DNA from: Deltaproteobacteria bacterium
GTDB lineage: Bacteria > Myxococcota_A > Polyangia > Haliangiales > Haliangiaceae
Assembly: GCA_020630875.1 (NCBI GenBank)
Contig: JAHDIH010000004.1
Location: 186,212-250,211, forward strand
Direction of reading: 5' to 3'
Length of the DNA: 64,000 nt
Shown piece after piece: positions 16,482 through 24,805 of this stretch. A model generated the notes under the pieces. The model was given only the letters and a program-made list of their open reading frames with translations, was not told where the DNA came from and did no database searches. Each line of letters begins with the position of its first letter. Position 1 is the first letter of the stretch. Position numbers and translations under genes: made by a program.

Positions 16482-17414
16482 TTAGTTGGAAGCTGGTATG
16501 TTGAATTCGCCCACGTCTAGGAACAGGTCGGTTTCGCAAAGCTTAGAGACAGAGCCGCGGGCACTTTTGTCGGCGTCGATGGTGGCGCTGAATCCGTAGC
16601 CTCCAAAGTCAATGCAGTTAGGGGTGTGAGTGCCGTTGAGCGTTCCTGGATCGAAGGAGCCAGTGGTGGTCCACACGTCGGTGAATCCTCCAGCGTTCCG
16701 TCTGAGATAGGTATGCAGCGTTTCATCAAAGGAACCATCTTCGGTGGTAACTTCCACAAGTACTTCCATGTCAATCGCTTCCTGACCTTCCCGTGGGATC
16801 CTACACACTACAAAGTAACCCTCGTCTCTAACGATCCGAACGGACATTTGCGTATCGGCCAGTGTCTCGGGGTACAGTCCTTTGTCGCGATACTCGAACA
16901 GTTCCGTCAATTCAGCAAAAGGCAGTTGGTCCAAAACGGCCTGCCCAGTGAACCCAGCAATGCCGCATTCCTCATCCATGGTCTCAAGTATTATTGCGCC
17001 TTCGTCTATGGTGTTGGGGCAGGTATTCGTTCTCCTAGTACAAGCCAGTCCACTTGCGGCACATACGCATTCGTTGCATGAGTCGCTAGCCATAAAACGC
17101 TGGCCGTAGTCGTAGCTTGTGCCGTTATAGTCGCAGCCCCCCAAAGAGGAGCCACTGCAATCGCGAGAGGTGCAGGACGTGGAGCCATCCGAGTTGCAGT
17201 CGCAAAAGTTGCAATCGTCGCCAACGGAGTAGCGTTCGCCAGCTTCGCGTCCAGCATCTAAACAGCTTAGTGATGCGTCAGGGCTCGGAGGAGGACTGGC
17301 GTCAATATCCGTAGCTATCGTGTTACTACCGCCTCCGCCACAGCTAATCGCCGTCAGCGCAAGAAGCGTAAGAGGAATCAGATTGAAAGAGGTTTTCAAC
17401 ATCATATGAGACAT
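16482..17414 (-). CDS. Lipoprotein with pacifastin-like Cys modules
   Basis: 310-residue predicted lipoprotein: signal to LTAISC (Cys25), a Gly-rich start, then a Pro/Ser linker. Two Cys-rich modules follow. The first (51-86) contains CNFCDCNSDGSTSCTSRDC, fitting the CNxCxC-x3-G-x3-CT-x3-C core of pacifastin serine-protease inhibitors. The second (94-132) has CNECVC...GLACT but longer end spacing. From about 140 on there is a globular region of unknown fold with three cysteines. Pacifastins are best known from arthropods. An inhibitor or anchoring role at the cell surface is inference. Confidence 0.7.
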   Translation of the reverse strand: MSHMMLKTSFNLIPLTLLALTAISCGGGGSNTIATDIDASPPPSPDASLSCLDAGREAGERYSVGDDCNFCDCNSDGSTSCTSRDCSGSSLGGCDYNGTSYDYGQRFMASDSCNECVCAASGLACTRRTNTCPNTIDEGAIILETMDEECGIAGFTGQAVLDQLPFAELTELFEYRDKGLYPETLADTQMSVRIVRDEGYFVVCRIPREGQEAIDMEVLVEVTTEDGSFDETLHTYLRRNAGGFTDVWTTTGSFDPGTLNGTHTPNCIDFGGYGFSATIDADKSARGSVSKLCETDLFLDVGEFNIPASN

Positions 17415-17525
17415 CGCATGGAACGCCTTTTTCTACAAGAAGAGAATGAATTCCCCCCAGTTTACGAGGCCCCATCGCCAAAACCACTCAATCGCAAGTA
17501 AATATTGCAAGACTATCGGATGTAG

Positions 17526-18221
17526 TCAGCTCAGTTGTTCGAGCGTGAGTATTCGGTTGTAGCGGTCCGTGCGTTCCGCGGACTCAATCAATAGTTTAGC
17601 CAATTGATGGTTATCAACGGACCGATATTTGCTTTGTGTTTTTTTAGCACCCAATAATCCGGCGACGGCAAGTAGTCCATCACTGGCTTTCGCGGCGAGT
17701 CTTTCTCCCGGTCTAGAATCATCGCGGCCACTACCGCTAATAAAAGAGGCTCGAACAATGACAAAGGATGCACTTTGTTTGATCACTTCTTGCTCCACTC
17801 GAGCTCGTACTTGAAGGTATTTGCTTCGGCTATCAAGACTTGCCCCCAAAGAAGAAAGGTAAACAATCAGTGGTGGGGTCGGCAATAGGCAGGCGGCATT
17901 GAGAAGCATCGTGGTAAGTCCGAAGTCGACGATCTCAAATCGATTCGTCACCTGATTGTCTTGCTTTGCCCGCGTTCGCGTGGTGCCCAATAACAAGTAT
18001 ACGACTTCTGGCGCGACTTGCTCCATAGCAGAGTTCAGTCCTTCAGGAGTCCATTGTGCGGTGTTAACCTGAGCATTGGCCCCAGAGAAATAGTTACGCC
18101 AACCAACGAGCTTTGCCGAGTCAGGGCGAACGTGAGCTACGACCTGGTGCCCCTTAGCAGCTAGTTGTTCAACGACTGCCTTGCCAACGTACCCTGTAGC
18201 TCCTGCAATAAACGCTTTCAC
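17526..18221 (-). CDS. NAD(P)-binding Rossmann protein (NmrA/SDR-a type)
   Basis: 231 residues beginning MKAFIAGATGYVGKAVVEQL, the GxxGxxG dinucleotide-binding motif of atypical short-chain dehydrogenases. YLSSLGASL near residue 119 and a later YLQVRARVEQEV segment fit the NAD(P)H-binding family used for epimerase-like or quinone-reductase-like proteins; substrate cannot be inferred. It is monocistronic between two secreted Cys-rich protein genes. The ATG at 18221 is the first methionine of the frame. Confidence 0.8.
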   Translation of the reverse strand: MKAFIAGATGYVGKAVVEQLAAKGHQVVAHVRPDSAKLVGWRNYFSGANAQVNTAQWTPEGLNSAMEQVAPEVVYLLLGTTRTRAKQDNQVTNRFEIVDFGLTTMLLNAACLLPTPPLIVYLSSLGASLDSRSKYLQVRARVEQEVIKQSASFVIVRASFISGSGRDDSRPGERLAAKASDGLLAVAGLLGAKKTQSKYRSVDNHQLAKLLIESAERTDRYNRILTLEQLS

Positions 18222-18347
18222 AGCCTAGCCTACTACAACCATAGCAGGCGACAAATGAAAAAGTAGCTAGTGAAATGTCACTAACTACAAGTCCAGTTTA
18301 GCTTTACAATCGTTCCCGTCTCTACCCGAGACGATTTCGTCTGTCGC

Positions 18348-18854
18348 TTATGGTAGCTCGCAGGTACGTGGGTAGTCGGGAATACTAGGACGCGTATTTA
18401 CGCAAATCAGTCCTGCACTGCAGATGTGCAGCAAGTGCGGCTGTACTAGACCTCCGCACATATCACCTTCTTGACCAAATGCTTTGCAAATTTTTGTCGG
18501 ACCGCAGGTTAGTCCGGTGCAGTCCAAAAATCCGCAAAAGCTGTCAATACAATCTGCATTGACCGAACATTCTCGCACGCACACTCCTGGCGCATCACCG
18601 GTTGGATCATCTTGCAAACAAGTCAATGAAGGCTCGCAAAAGAAGCGATCTTCTGGCGCAACCAACCCGCCACAAAGGTCACCATCACGAGACCAAGATT
18701 TACAAATGCGCGAGTTGTCTGCACGCCAACCACAGAATCCGTCATTGCATTCGATATCCGTCAAACAAGCCTGGGAACCTGAAGGGGTCCCGACATCACC
18801 GGGATCGCATCCGATTAAGCTGAGTAGTGAGACTAGTGCCATTAATTTTCGCAT
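18348..18854 (-). CDS. Cys-rich lipoprotein with an internal duplication
   Basis: 168 residues: lipoprotein signal MRKLMALVSLLSLIGC, then about twenty cysteines. Two modules repeat: CKSWSRDGDLCGGLV (about 51-65) ending in a CEPSLTC block, and CKAFGQEGDMCGGLV (about 124-138) ending in a CSAGLIC block. Each is preceded by a C-x-DxFCG segment (ECNDGFCGW, ADCIDSFCGF). This is typical of small disulfide-rich secreted proteins in Myxococcota; no enzymatic motif is visible. A binding or structural role outside the cell is likely. The disulfides require a periplasmic oxidase. Confidence 0.75.
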   Translation of the reverse strand: MRKLMALVSLLSLIGCDPGDVGTPSGSQACLTDIECNDGFCGWRADNSRICKSWSRDGDLCGGLVAPEDRFFCEPSLTCLQDDPTGDAPGVCVRECSVNADCIDSFCGFLDCTGLTCGPTKICKAFGQEGDMCGGLVQPHLLHICSAGLICVNTRPSIPDYPRTCELP

Positions 18855-19178
18855 GCAGGACCACTAACACGGTGCATCATTCATTGGCCATCCTCGAACG
18901 AAATTAGTCAGTCCAATCTTTACCAGTTGGTTACCCACAATAGTTTCCGGCACCTTCCCATGACAACTTAAGCGAGTTACGCCGCGTAGAAAACTTACCA
19001 AGAACACAAACCATATATTCTTTAAGGATCTAAAATCATTGATTATTTTAACCATTGGCGGCAACATTAGAATGGTTGGCCGGCGGGCTGATTGGACTGC
19101 AATCGCAGCTGCTATTCAGTCAGGCCTATTGGTAAACCCAATTTGACAAGGTGCGTCTTTCGTGAAAAAGCTCTGACC
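18855..19178. other. Divergent intergenic region between two Cys-rich lipoprotein genes
   Basis: 324 bp separating the divergent starts at 18854 and 19179. A 67-codon frame on the minus strand (18864-19067) has no features of a real gene. AT-rich text around 19010-19050 could hold the rightward promoter; I see no clear operator. Confidence 0.4.
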
Positions 19179-20468
19179 ATGAAGACAATCCTTTCCACTT
19201 TCGCCATCCTTGGTCTGTCCGCGTGCAACGTGGGAGGAGACGAGCTGTCGACCACTACGCAGTCTCTCAACGACCACTGTCCCAACACAGTGTTCGTTAA
19301 CGGGACCATTTACAACTCCGTTCCTGAGCTCGTCGCCAATGCTTGCGATGGCGCTTTAGACTACTCGAGCTGTAATTCATACTTCGAAGCAACCGCGTCT
19401 TTCACTACCCCTTATTGTGTTGACGGAACGTTTCAATCGACGGCGGCTCCAGTACTTCCATCGACTCCCGAAGCAAGCCTTTGCGGAGATGGCATTGATA
19501 ACGACGGCGATGGACTTACGGATTGCGACGATCCTGATTGTAATGATTTACAACCGCTAGGGCCTGATCATATTCCTACCAACGAGTGCTCCCCTGCTCC
19601 ACCACAGGGCTCGGCAGTCGACTGTCCCAACACCGTATTTGTTAATGGCACCATCTACAACGCTTCGCTCAACTTGGTGGCGAATAGCTGCCAATCTTCC
19701 TTTGGTAGTTCAGGAGGCTACGCTGCCTGTCCGCTGACTTACTTTGAAGAACTGGGAAACCATGCACAACCTAGTTGTCACCCAGGAGGTTATTTCGTTC
19801 CAGCCAATTCGACGACTCCTCCGGCACCTCCCGTTTGTAGTTTTGACAGCGATTGCCTTAGTAGCGAACGTTGTCTGGATGGCGCTTGCATCACCGCTCC
19901 ACTGCCTCCTGCTGGTAGCTGCCAAGACGATGATGACTGTATCATTGGCCAGTTCTGCCAACCAGTTCCTCATTCAAGTTACGGCGTATGCATCAATCGC
20001 CCGCTGCCACCACAAGGACAATGTTGGAACGACCGCAACTGCGAAGTCAACGAAGTATGCGTGGTGGACGGGCTGACATCCGAGCCTGGTATATGCAGCG
20101 CGGCCCCACTACTAGGATCGGAACTGAACCTTTGCGGAGATGGTATCGACAATGATGGTGACGGACTTACCGATTGCAGTGACCCCGACTGCTACGATTT
20201 ACAACCGCTAGGTCCCGATCATATTCCTACCAACGAATGCTCACCACAACCACCTTTGGGTGCCGTTGTAGATTGCCCCAATACGGTTTTTACGAATGGG
20301 ACCATTTACAACTCCTCTCTAATACTCGTTGCCAATACTTGTGAGACCTCGTTTTTTGGGGCGGTCGACTATTCGACATGCCCATTGACGTACTTTGAAT
20401 CATTGGGAACGCACGCCCAGCCAAGCTGTCACCCCAATGGGTATTTCATTCCTGGCGCTAGTCAATAA
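19179..20468 (+). CDS. Repeat-containing Cys-rich secreted lipoprotein
   Basis: 429 residues from ATG 19179; the frame is open further upstream, but the lipoprotein signal MKTILSTFAILGLSAC fixes the start. A module starting CPNTVFVNGTIYNS occurs three times (coding from about 19279, 19621 and 20273), and a second module, CGDGIDNDGDGLTDC followed by a DLQPLGPDHIPTNEC block, occurs twice (about 19482 and 20133). The DNDGDG text resembles Ca-binding loops and the 'GxDNDxDGxxDCxDPDC' motif common in myxobacterial surface proteins. Function unknown. The secreted peptidase-like gene follows 20 bp later, so the two may form an operon. Confidence 0.8.
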   Translation: MKTILSTFAILGLSACNVGGDELSTTTQSLNDHCPNTVFVNGTIYNSVPELVANACDGALDYSSCNSYFEATASFTTPYCVDGTFQSTAAPVLPSTPEASLCGDGIDNDGDGLTDCDDPDCNDLQPLGPDHIPTNECSPAPPQGSAVDCPNTVFVNGTIYNASLNLVANSCQSSFGSSGGYAACPLTYFEELGNHAQPSCHPGGYFVPANSTTPPAPPVCSFDSDCLSSERCLDGACITAPLPPAGSCQDDDDCIIGQFCQPVPHSSYGVCINRPLPPQGQCWNDRNCEVNEVCVVDGLTSEPGICSAAPLLGSELNLCGDGIDNDGDGLTDCSDPDCYDLQPLGPDHIPTNECSPQPPLGAVVDCPNTVFTNGTIYNSSLILVANTCETSFFGAVDYSTCPLTYFESLGTHAQPSCHPNGYFIPGASQ

Positions 20469-20488
20469 ATCACTCAGGGGAAACCACA

Positions 20489-22123
20489 ATGGCCACGTCA
20501 ATAAAGTTATTAGTACTCTTTTCACTGTCTGCCGTCCTACCCAAAGTCGGTCATTCGCAAACACTAAACGACACACGCCCCGCTTTTGGAGAATACTACG
20601 GCAGCAACTCTCGCCAGTTTGAAATAAGTGGAACCTTAACCGTCGACATGACCACTAGTGACTATAGCGATACGGTGATACGTGAATTTATAGTTGAAGA
20701 CCGCCTCCTCGCCTTTGAAACCTACCTTGCCGCCTTACTGACCGACAAGTACCCCAACGTTTTTGCCAACTTCAACTACGGAAACTATAAGTCAACGGTA
20801 CGGCACAATACCGTTCGCGCGGTCGGCGTTTATCCGTCCCCCATAACAAACGTCTACCACATCGACTATGTAGGACTTGTTGCAGGCCCCACGGATCTTA
20901 TTGATCTCATTGGCGAAGACTTCGACTTGCAAATGCCAAGCGGCGCAATGGGGTCGGATTTTGGGTTCCCACTCTATGAAATACGGCGATTCGATCCCGA
21001 CACGGCGGTCGTACCTATTGAGCTGCATCGCGTTTATCTGGACGATCTGCCTCCCCCTTCTAACACTTACCCAGAGTACGATCGTCTTCTTACCGACGAC
21101 GTATTGGACATCACCGTATGGTCTGGTTACGACTACACTGTCGATCGCTACGATCTGTTTACCTCTATGCGCAGTTGGTTGACTCTATTTCTCGCGGGAT
21201 TTGACATGGTAAATGCAAACGACTACGGCACGAAAGACCAAGTCGTGTACGATGCAGTAACCGAAACAATGCGAATCTACTATCCTGGTTCCATCACTGA
21301 GTACTCCATCGAGCTGTTCTCACGACTAAGACCTGACACGGTGTTTTCCAAAATGGTCAACTACAAGGGGCGACAGGTCACAATCAATGTAAGGCTAAAA
21401 CACCGCAACCTCTACGAAGGACAAAACCTTCAAATGAAAGACGACTTTATCCAAGCAGCAATAGAAAGCGACGTCTTCATCTACAATGGTCACGCTGGAT
21501 CTTATTATGGTTGGTACCTTGGACCGGAGTCGGATGCCTATCTCGGTACCGATGCTATCGAAAACGTTTCGTTGAGCGCAGACTACCAACTCATTGTGGC
21601 AAGCGGGTGCCAAACCTACTCGACTTACGCCGACCACTTCTACAATAATCCTACGAAAGATACTGGCAACCTAGACGTTATCACCGCCGTAAACTGGATC
21701 CAGCTTGGTCACGCAGAGCGCTCCATAAACGACATTTTGGAAATGTTTGTCACGGACGTTTCAAGCGAGTTCCAAACGTACTCTTTCGGTGAAATAATTC
21801 ACGAGCCAAATCACGATATCCATGATCCTGATTCTTATTGGGCAGTCCTCGGCGCCAACGACAATCCGGTAGTGAGCCCACTTGCCAATACAGGTGACTT
21901 TGGAAAGCCTTGCTCTGCGGATACGGACTGCGGAGTGGTTCCAGCAAACCGATGCATCGCAAACCAATGTACGGTGCAGACCCTCAATCGTTACGTATGC
22001 CCTGCAAACTACGACTTCCTCGATTCCTTCGGAGTATGGGGTGCCTATTGTGTGCCGAGAAACATACCGCCTGCGAGCCCTGGCCCCAGAACGATTTCGT
22101 CTTTTCGCTTTTTCAGCTATTGA
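20489..22123 (+). CDS. Secreted protein with a clan CD (caspase/gingipain-like) His-Cys dyad
   Basis: 544 residues with a cleavable signal (MATSIKLLVLFSLSAVLPKVGHSQ). In the middle, VFIYNGHAGSYYG (His335) and LIVASGCQTYSTY (Cys374) follow hydrophobic beta-strand-like text. This H-G ... hydrophobic-C-x-[ST] order and 39-residue spacing are the hallmark of clan CD cysteine peptidases (gingipain C25, clostripain C11, caspases). A small Cys-rich tail (CSADTDCGVVPANRCIANQC, about 474-493) resembles the modules in the neighbouring lipoproteins. Peptidase activity, probably Arg/Lys/Asp-directed, is inference; a non-catalytic relative is possible. Confidence 0.6.
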   Translation: MATSIKLLVLFSLSAVLPKVGHSQTLNDTRPAFGEYYGSNSRQFEISGTLTVDMTTSDYSDTVIREFIVEDRLLAFETYLAALLTDKYPNVFANFNYGNYKSTVRHNTVRAVGVYPSPITNVYHIDYVGLVAGPTDLIDLIGEDFDLQMPSGAMGSDFGFPLYEIRRFDPDTAVVPIELHRVYLDDLPPPSNTYPEYDRLLTDDVLDITVWSGYDYTVDRYDLFTSMRSWLTLFLAGFDMVNANDYGTKDQVVYDAVTETMRIYYPGSITEYSIELFSRLRPDTVFSKMVNYKGRQVTINVRLKHRNLYEGQNLQMKDDFIQAAIESDVFIYNGHAGSYYGWYLGPESDAYLGTDAIENVSLSADYQLIVASGCQTYSTYADHFYNNPTKDTGNLDVITAVNWIQLGHAERSINDILEMFVTDVSSEFQTYSFGEIIHEPNHDIHDPDSYWAVLGANDNPVVSPLANTGDFGKPCSADTDCGVVPANRCIANQCTVQTLNRYVCPANYDFLDSFGVWGAYCVPRNIPPASPGPRTISSFRFFSY

Positions 22124-22161
22124 GCCCCCCTTAAAACGACACAGGTAATAATGCACTAAAC

Positions 22162-22177
22162 TGGCATTACTTTTGCT
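22162..22177 (+). promoter_or_regulatory. Sigma-54 promoter of the SET-domain gene
   Basis: TGGCATTACTTTTGCT: GG at 22163-22164 and GC at 22175-22176 with exactly 10 bases between, near-consensus. Predicted start of transcription is about 22188, only 3 nt before ATG 22191, so the mRNA would be practically leaderless. Confidence 0.75.
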
Positions 22178-22190
22178 TTTGTTTCAATCC

Positions 22191-22709
22191 ATGCTGATTC
22201 CATGGAATGAACTTCGCCGCACCTCAAATATGGGCCTGGGTGTTTATGCAACGCGTAATATCCCCAAAGGGACCATTACGTTTGTTCGTGATCCATTTGA
22301 TATGGTGTTTCAAAGTTACGATCTGATAAGCGCGCCTTTTGTCCTTGTCCAAGAAGTACTTAAATTGTCATATCGTGAACCAAGCGGAGAGTTTGTATTG
22401 AGTTGGGACAATGGAAAATACATGAATCATTCATGTGAAGCTAACACCCTCACGACATCCTACGGCTTTGAAATAGCGGTGCATGATATCGCCAAAGGAG
22501 AAGAAATCACAGACGACTATGGACTACTTAACCTAGACGAACCCTTCCACTGCCTTTGCAACAAACCACGTTGCCGGCGGCTAATTACAGAACCTAGCCA
22601 AGAGGATTTGGTCACTTGGGAAGCTCAAATCGCACCTATTTTAGCTACCGCGAGAAGCGTACCGCAACCTCTAGAAGATCTGATAACTTGGGATCATTTG
22701 TCTATGTAG
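22191..22709 (+). CDS. SET-domain protein
   Basis: 172-residue stand-alone SET domain, the lysine-methyltransferase fold. GLGVYATRNIPKGTI (about 15-29) is the N-terminal SET motif, YMNHSCEANT the catalytic NHSC pseudo-knot, and IAKGEEITDDYG the C-terminal ELTYDYG-like motif. A post-SET-like zinc cluster remnant, FHCLCNKPRCRR, follows. I choose ATG 22191 rather than the upstream frame because a sigma-54 promoter occupies 22162-22177. The likely reaction is SAM-dependent methylation of a protein lysine; target unknown. It precedes the sigma-54 activator gene. Confidence 0.82.
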   Translation: MLIPWNELRRTSNMGLGVYATRNIPKGTITFVRDPFDMVFQSYDLISAPFVLVQEVLKLSYREPSGEFVLSWDNGKYMNHSCEANTLTTSYGFEIAVHDIAKGEEITDDYGLLNLDEPFHCLCNKPRCRRLITEPSQEDLVTWEAQIAPILATARSVPQPLEDLITWDHLSM

Positions 22710-22883
22710 ACTAAAGCCTCACCAAAAATGCTACATGGGTCAAAAGGGGATACAATACCATCAGACTTTGGTCGCACCACGAATCCTCCACTCCCTCAAA
22801 AATTACGTTTTTGAACTCGTCTCATTACAATTAGCTTGTATGTTTCTTGAGACGTTTGCAAAAACGTGTCCAAATTTAGCAGA

Positions 22884-24209
22884 ATGAAAATACATTTGCT
22901 TTCCCAAAGCAGAGCGCTGGAAACAAACAAGAAAGCGCTTGAATTACGTGGATTCGATTGCGAGGCAGCTTCTGCCAAAGGCACCGCGCAAGCGGGGAGC
23001 ATTTGTCTTGTAGATATCAGCGATTTAGATCAGCTTGTAACATCTTATCTAGTAAACTCTCCGATTTCTCATTTTGTTGTTGTCGGAGATCCGAGTAGCT
23101 ACCCAAAATCAACAACTTTCCTAGTAACACTTCTAGGACTCTCCCACGTCCTTCACGCCCCATCATGGGATGCTGCGGAACTTGCGATTTTGCGATTACT
23201 TCGCAAAGTCGAACTTCAAACAGAAATAGCTGAATTAGTAAATGTTGCGTCAGAACAAGACCTGGGATTGGTAGGTACCAGCCAAGCTATGCATTTGCTT
23301 CGTTCAGAAATCTCTAGAGCTGCTGGTAGTCACTCTAGCGTACTCATCTCGGGCGAGAGTGGTACTGGCAAAGAGCTTGTTGCCAAAGCATTGCACAACA
23401 TGGGGCCGAACCGAGACCAACCGTTTGTTGCTATCAATTGCTCAGCAATCCCTGATTCATTACTGGAAAGTGAGTTGTTTGGTCATGAAAAAGGAGCTTT
23501 TACCGACGCAAAATCTAAGCGTAAGGGGCTCTTTCAACTTGCTGAGAAAGGTACCATTTTTCTGGACGAAATTGGAGATATGCCGCTTTCGATGCAGCCA
23601 AAGTTACTTCGTGCCATTCAAGAACGATCGTTTCGTCCGGTCGGAGCAACGCAAGAAGTTCGCTTCGATGCAAGGATAGTTGCAGCTACCCATGTCAATC
23701 TCGAGCTTGCCGTTAGTGAGAAACAGTTTCGACAAGACCTTTTTTACCGTATCAATGTCATTTCTCTAGATGTCCCTTCTCTTCGAGAACGTCATGGCGA
23801 TGTACTACAGCTTGCGGATCACTTCTTGCGTCATTTCGCTGAACTCGCTGGCAAAGAGGTCTATGCGTTCTCTAATGCTGCGCTGCAAGAGCTTTCTTCC
23901 TACCCCTGGCCGGGCAACGTCCGAGAATTACAAAACTGCATCGAGCGCTCCATAGCAATGTGTACAAGTCATGTTATCGAACTAGAAGACTTACCCCCTC
24001 GCTTCCGCTTGAAGAATGAAGGTACGATTGACAACAATACAACTCCGCCTGGAGATGTCACTCAGCTCCTTCAGTTATCCGAAGTTGAAAGAAGATACAT
24101 ATTACAAGTGTTTGAACTTTTAAAGGGCAACAAAAAGCGTACAGCGGAGGTTCTTGGCCTTGATCGAAAAACGCTGTACCGAAAACTAAAAAAATACAAT
24201 CTAATCTAA
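22884..24209 (+). CDS. Sigma-54-dependent activator with a degenerate receiver domain
   Basis: NtrC-type bacterial enhancer-binding protein, 441 residues from ATG 22884 (GTG 22866 also in frame). N-terminal about 115 residues look like a receiver: Asp44 in CLVDISDLDQ is at the phospho-acceptor place, but the acidic pair after the first strand is absent and the switch lysine is His (HAP, 91-93), so a pseudo-receiver. The AAA+ domain has GESGTGKE (157-164), the sigma-54 contact loop as GAFTDA (204-209) instead of GAFTGA, and TIFLDEIGDM as Walker B. A Fis-type helix-turn-helix closes it (RTAEVLGLDRKTLYRKLKKY). It lies among all five sigma-54 promoters found in this window. Confidence 0.92.
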   Translation: MKIHLLSQSRALETNKKALELRGFDCEAASAKGTAQAGSICLVDISDLDQLVTSYLVNSPISHFVVVGDPSSYPKSTTFLVTLLGLSHVLHAPSWDAAELAILRLLRKVELQTEIAELVNVASEQDLGLVGTSQAMHLLRSEISRAAGSHSSVLISGESGTGKELVAKALHNMGPNRDQPFVAINCSAIPDSLLESELFGHEKGAFTDAKSKRKGLFQLAEKGTIFLDEIGDMPLSMQPKLLRAIQERSFRPVGATQEVRFDARIVAATHVNLELAVSEKQFRQDLFYRINVISLDVPSLRERHGDVLQLADHFLRHFAELAGKEVYAFSNAALQELSSYPWPGNVRELQNCIERSIAMCTSHVIELEDLPPRFRLKNEGTIDNNTTPPGDVTQLLQLSEVERRYILQVFELLKGNKKRTAEVLGLDRKTLYRKLKKYNLI

Positions 24210-24221
24210 ATCCCTCCTAAC

Positions 24222-24257
24222 GAGTACCAAATAGGGTGTGGCGTAACGCCCCATGAG
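24222..24257. repeat. Dispersed dyad repeat, copy 1
   Basis: 36-bp element 13 nt after the sigma-54 activator gene. Its first 23 bp are identical to those of copy 2 at 29380; overall 32 of 36 positions agree. It contains the perfect dyad GGCGT-A-ACGCC (24240-24250). It might be an activator-binding enhancer or a genome-wide intergenic repeat. Confidence 0.7.
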
Positions 24258-24393
24258 TCACATTGACCCACTAGTGAATCGCTCTAGCCCCCCTTGAAGT
24301 AGAGATGAAACCTGCTTCGAAGAGTCGACAAACAGCAACTTAAGACGAAGATTCTCAAGCAGCAACTCTCACAACAGTGCTACGCATCTTCAC
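24258..24393. other. Intergenic remainder between repeat copy 1 and the divergent unit
   Basis: The motif GCTCTAGCCCCCCT occurs near 24276 and again near 59509. No promoter or gene is apparent. Confidence 0.35.
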
Positions 24394-24774
24394 CTAGATT
24401 ATTGGAATTAGTAACGATACGCCGCCAGTCAACTTATATCGGCCAATTAGTTGCAGTGAGAACTGTCCAATGAGCGTAGTGTCAATTGTAAGATTCTCAG
24501 ATTCATAGTCGCGCAAGACTGAAGCGACTAAACGTCTTTTTGCTTGTGGTGGAGCGTCCGTAAGAAAATACTCTACAGAGACAATCTCTCCGTGCTCACC
24601 AACCTTGGCTTCGATGCACTGGTAATAGTCCGCGTTGGGCAAGACAATACTGAGTCTTACTGGGCTTTTGTCAGCGAGAATAGGATAGACGTCGGAACCG
24701 TGGACGTAAGCGTGTATTTCAGACCAGAAATTCTTGTTCAAGTTTCGACCCGTCATAGTTGCAATCGCGGTCAT
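24394..24774 (-). CDS. Unknown protein, left half of a sigma-54 divergent pair
   Basis: 126 residues from ATG 24774 (ATG 24756 would give 120). No family recognised. It has beta-strand-like text (PVRLSIVLPNADYYQCIEA, IVSVEYFLTD) and no signal peptide once the start is placed after the promoter. A sigma-54 promoter on the minus strand predicts transcription from about 24776, so ATG 24774 would be leaderless and ATG 24756 would have a 20-nt leader. It is divergent from an ATP-grasp gene whose promoter shares the same -12 dinucleotide, implying one activator and related functions. Confidence 0.65.
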   Translation of the reverse strand: MTAIATMTGRNLNKNFWSEIHAYVHGSDVYPILADKSPVRLSIVLPNADYYQCIEAKVGEHGEIVSVEYFLTDAPPQAKRRLVASVLRDYESENLTIDTTLIGQFSLQLIGRYKLTGGVSLLIPII

Positions 24775-24790
24775 GGGCACAACTCTTGCA
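24775..24790 (+). promoter_or_regulatory. Rightward sigma-54 promoter (shared -12)
   Basis: GGGCACAACTCTTGCA: GG 24776-24777, ten bases, GC 24788-24789. Predicted start of transcription is near 24801, 5 nt before ATG 24806 of the ATP-grasp gene. Confidence 0.75.
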
Positions 24791-24803
24791 AACAGCGTGC
24801 CCA
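24787..24803 (-). promoter_or_regulatory. Leftward sigma-54 promoter (shared -12)
   Basis: Read on the minus strand TGGGCACGCTGTTTGCA: GG at 24801-24800, ten bases, GC at 24789-24788. The GC is the same base-pair doublet as the -12 of the rightward promoter, and TGGGCAC/GTGCCCA form the symmetric -24 elements. Predicted start near 24776. Confidence 0.75.
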
Positions 24804-24805
24804 TT

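Noticed and set aside
18864-19067. 67-codon minus-strand frame between the Cys-rich lipoproteins
   Set aside because: No features; AT-rich promoter-like text.
24222-24257. Dyad repeat as a sigma-54 promoter itself
   Set aside because: GG-N10 is followed by CA, not GC, in both copies.
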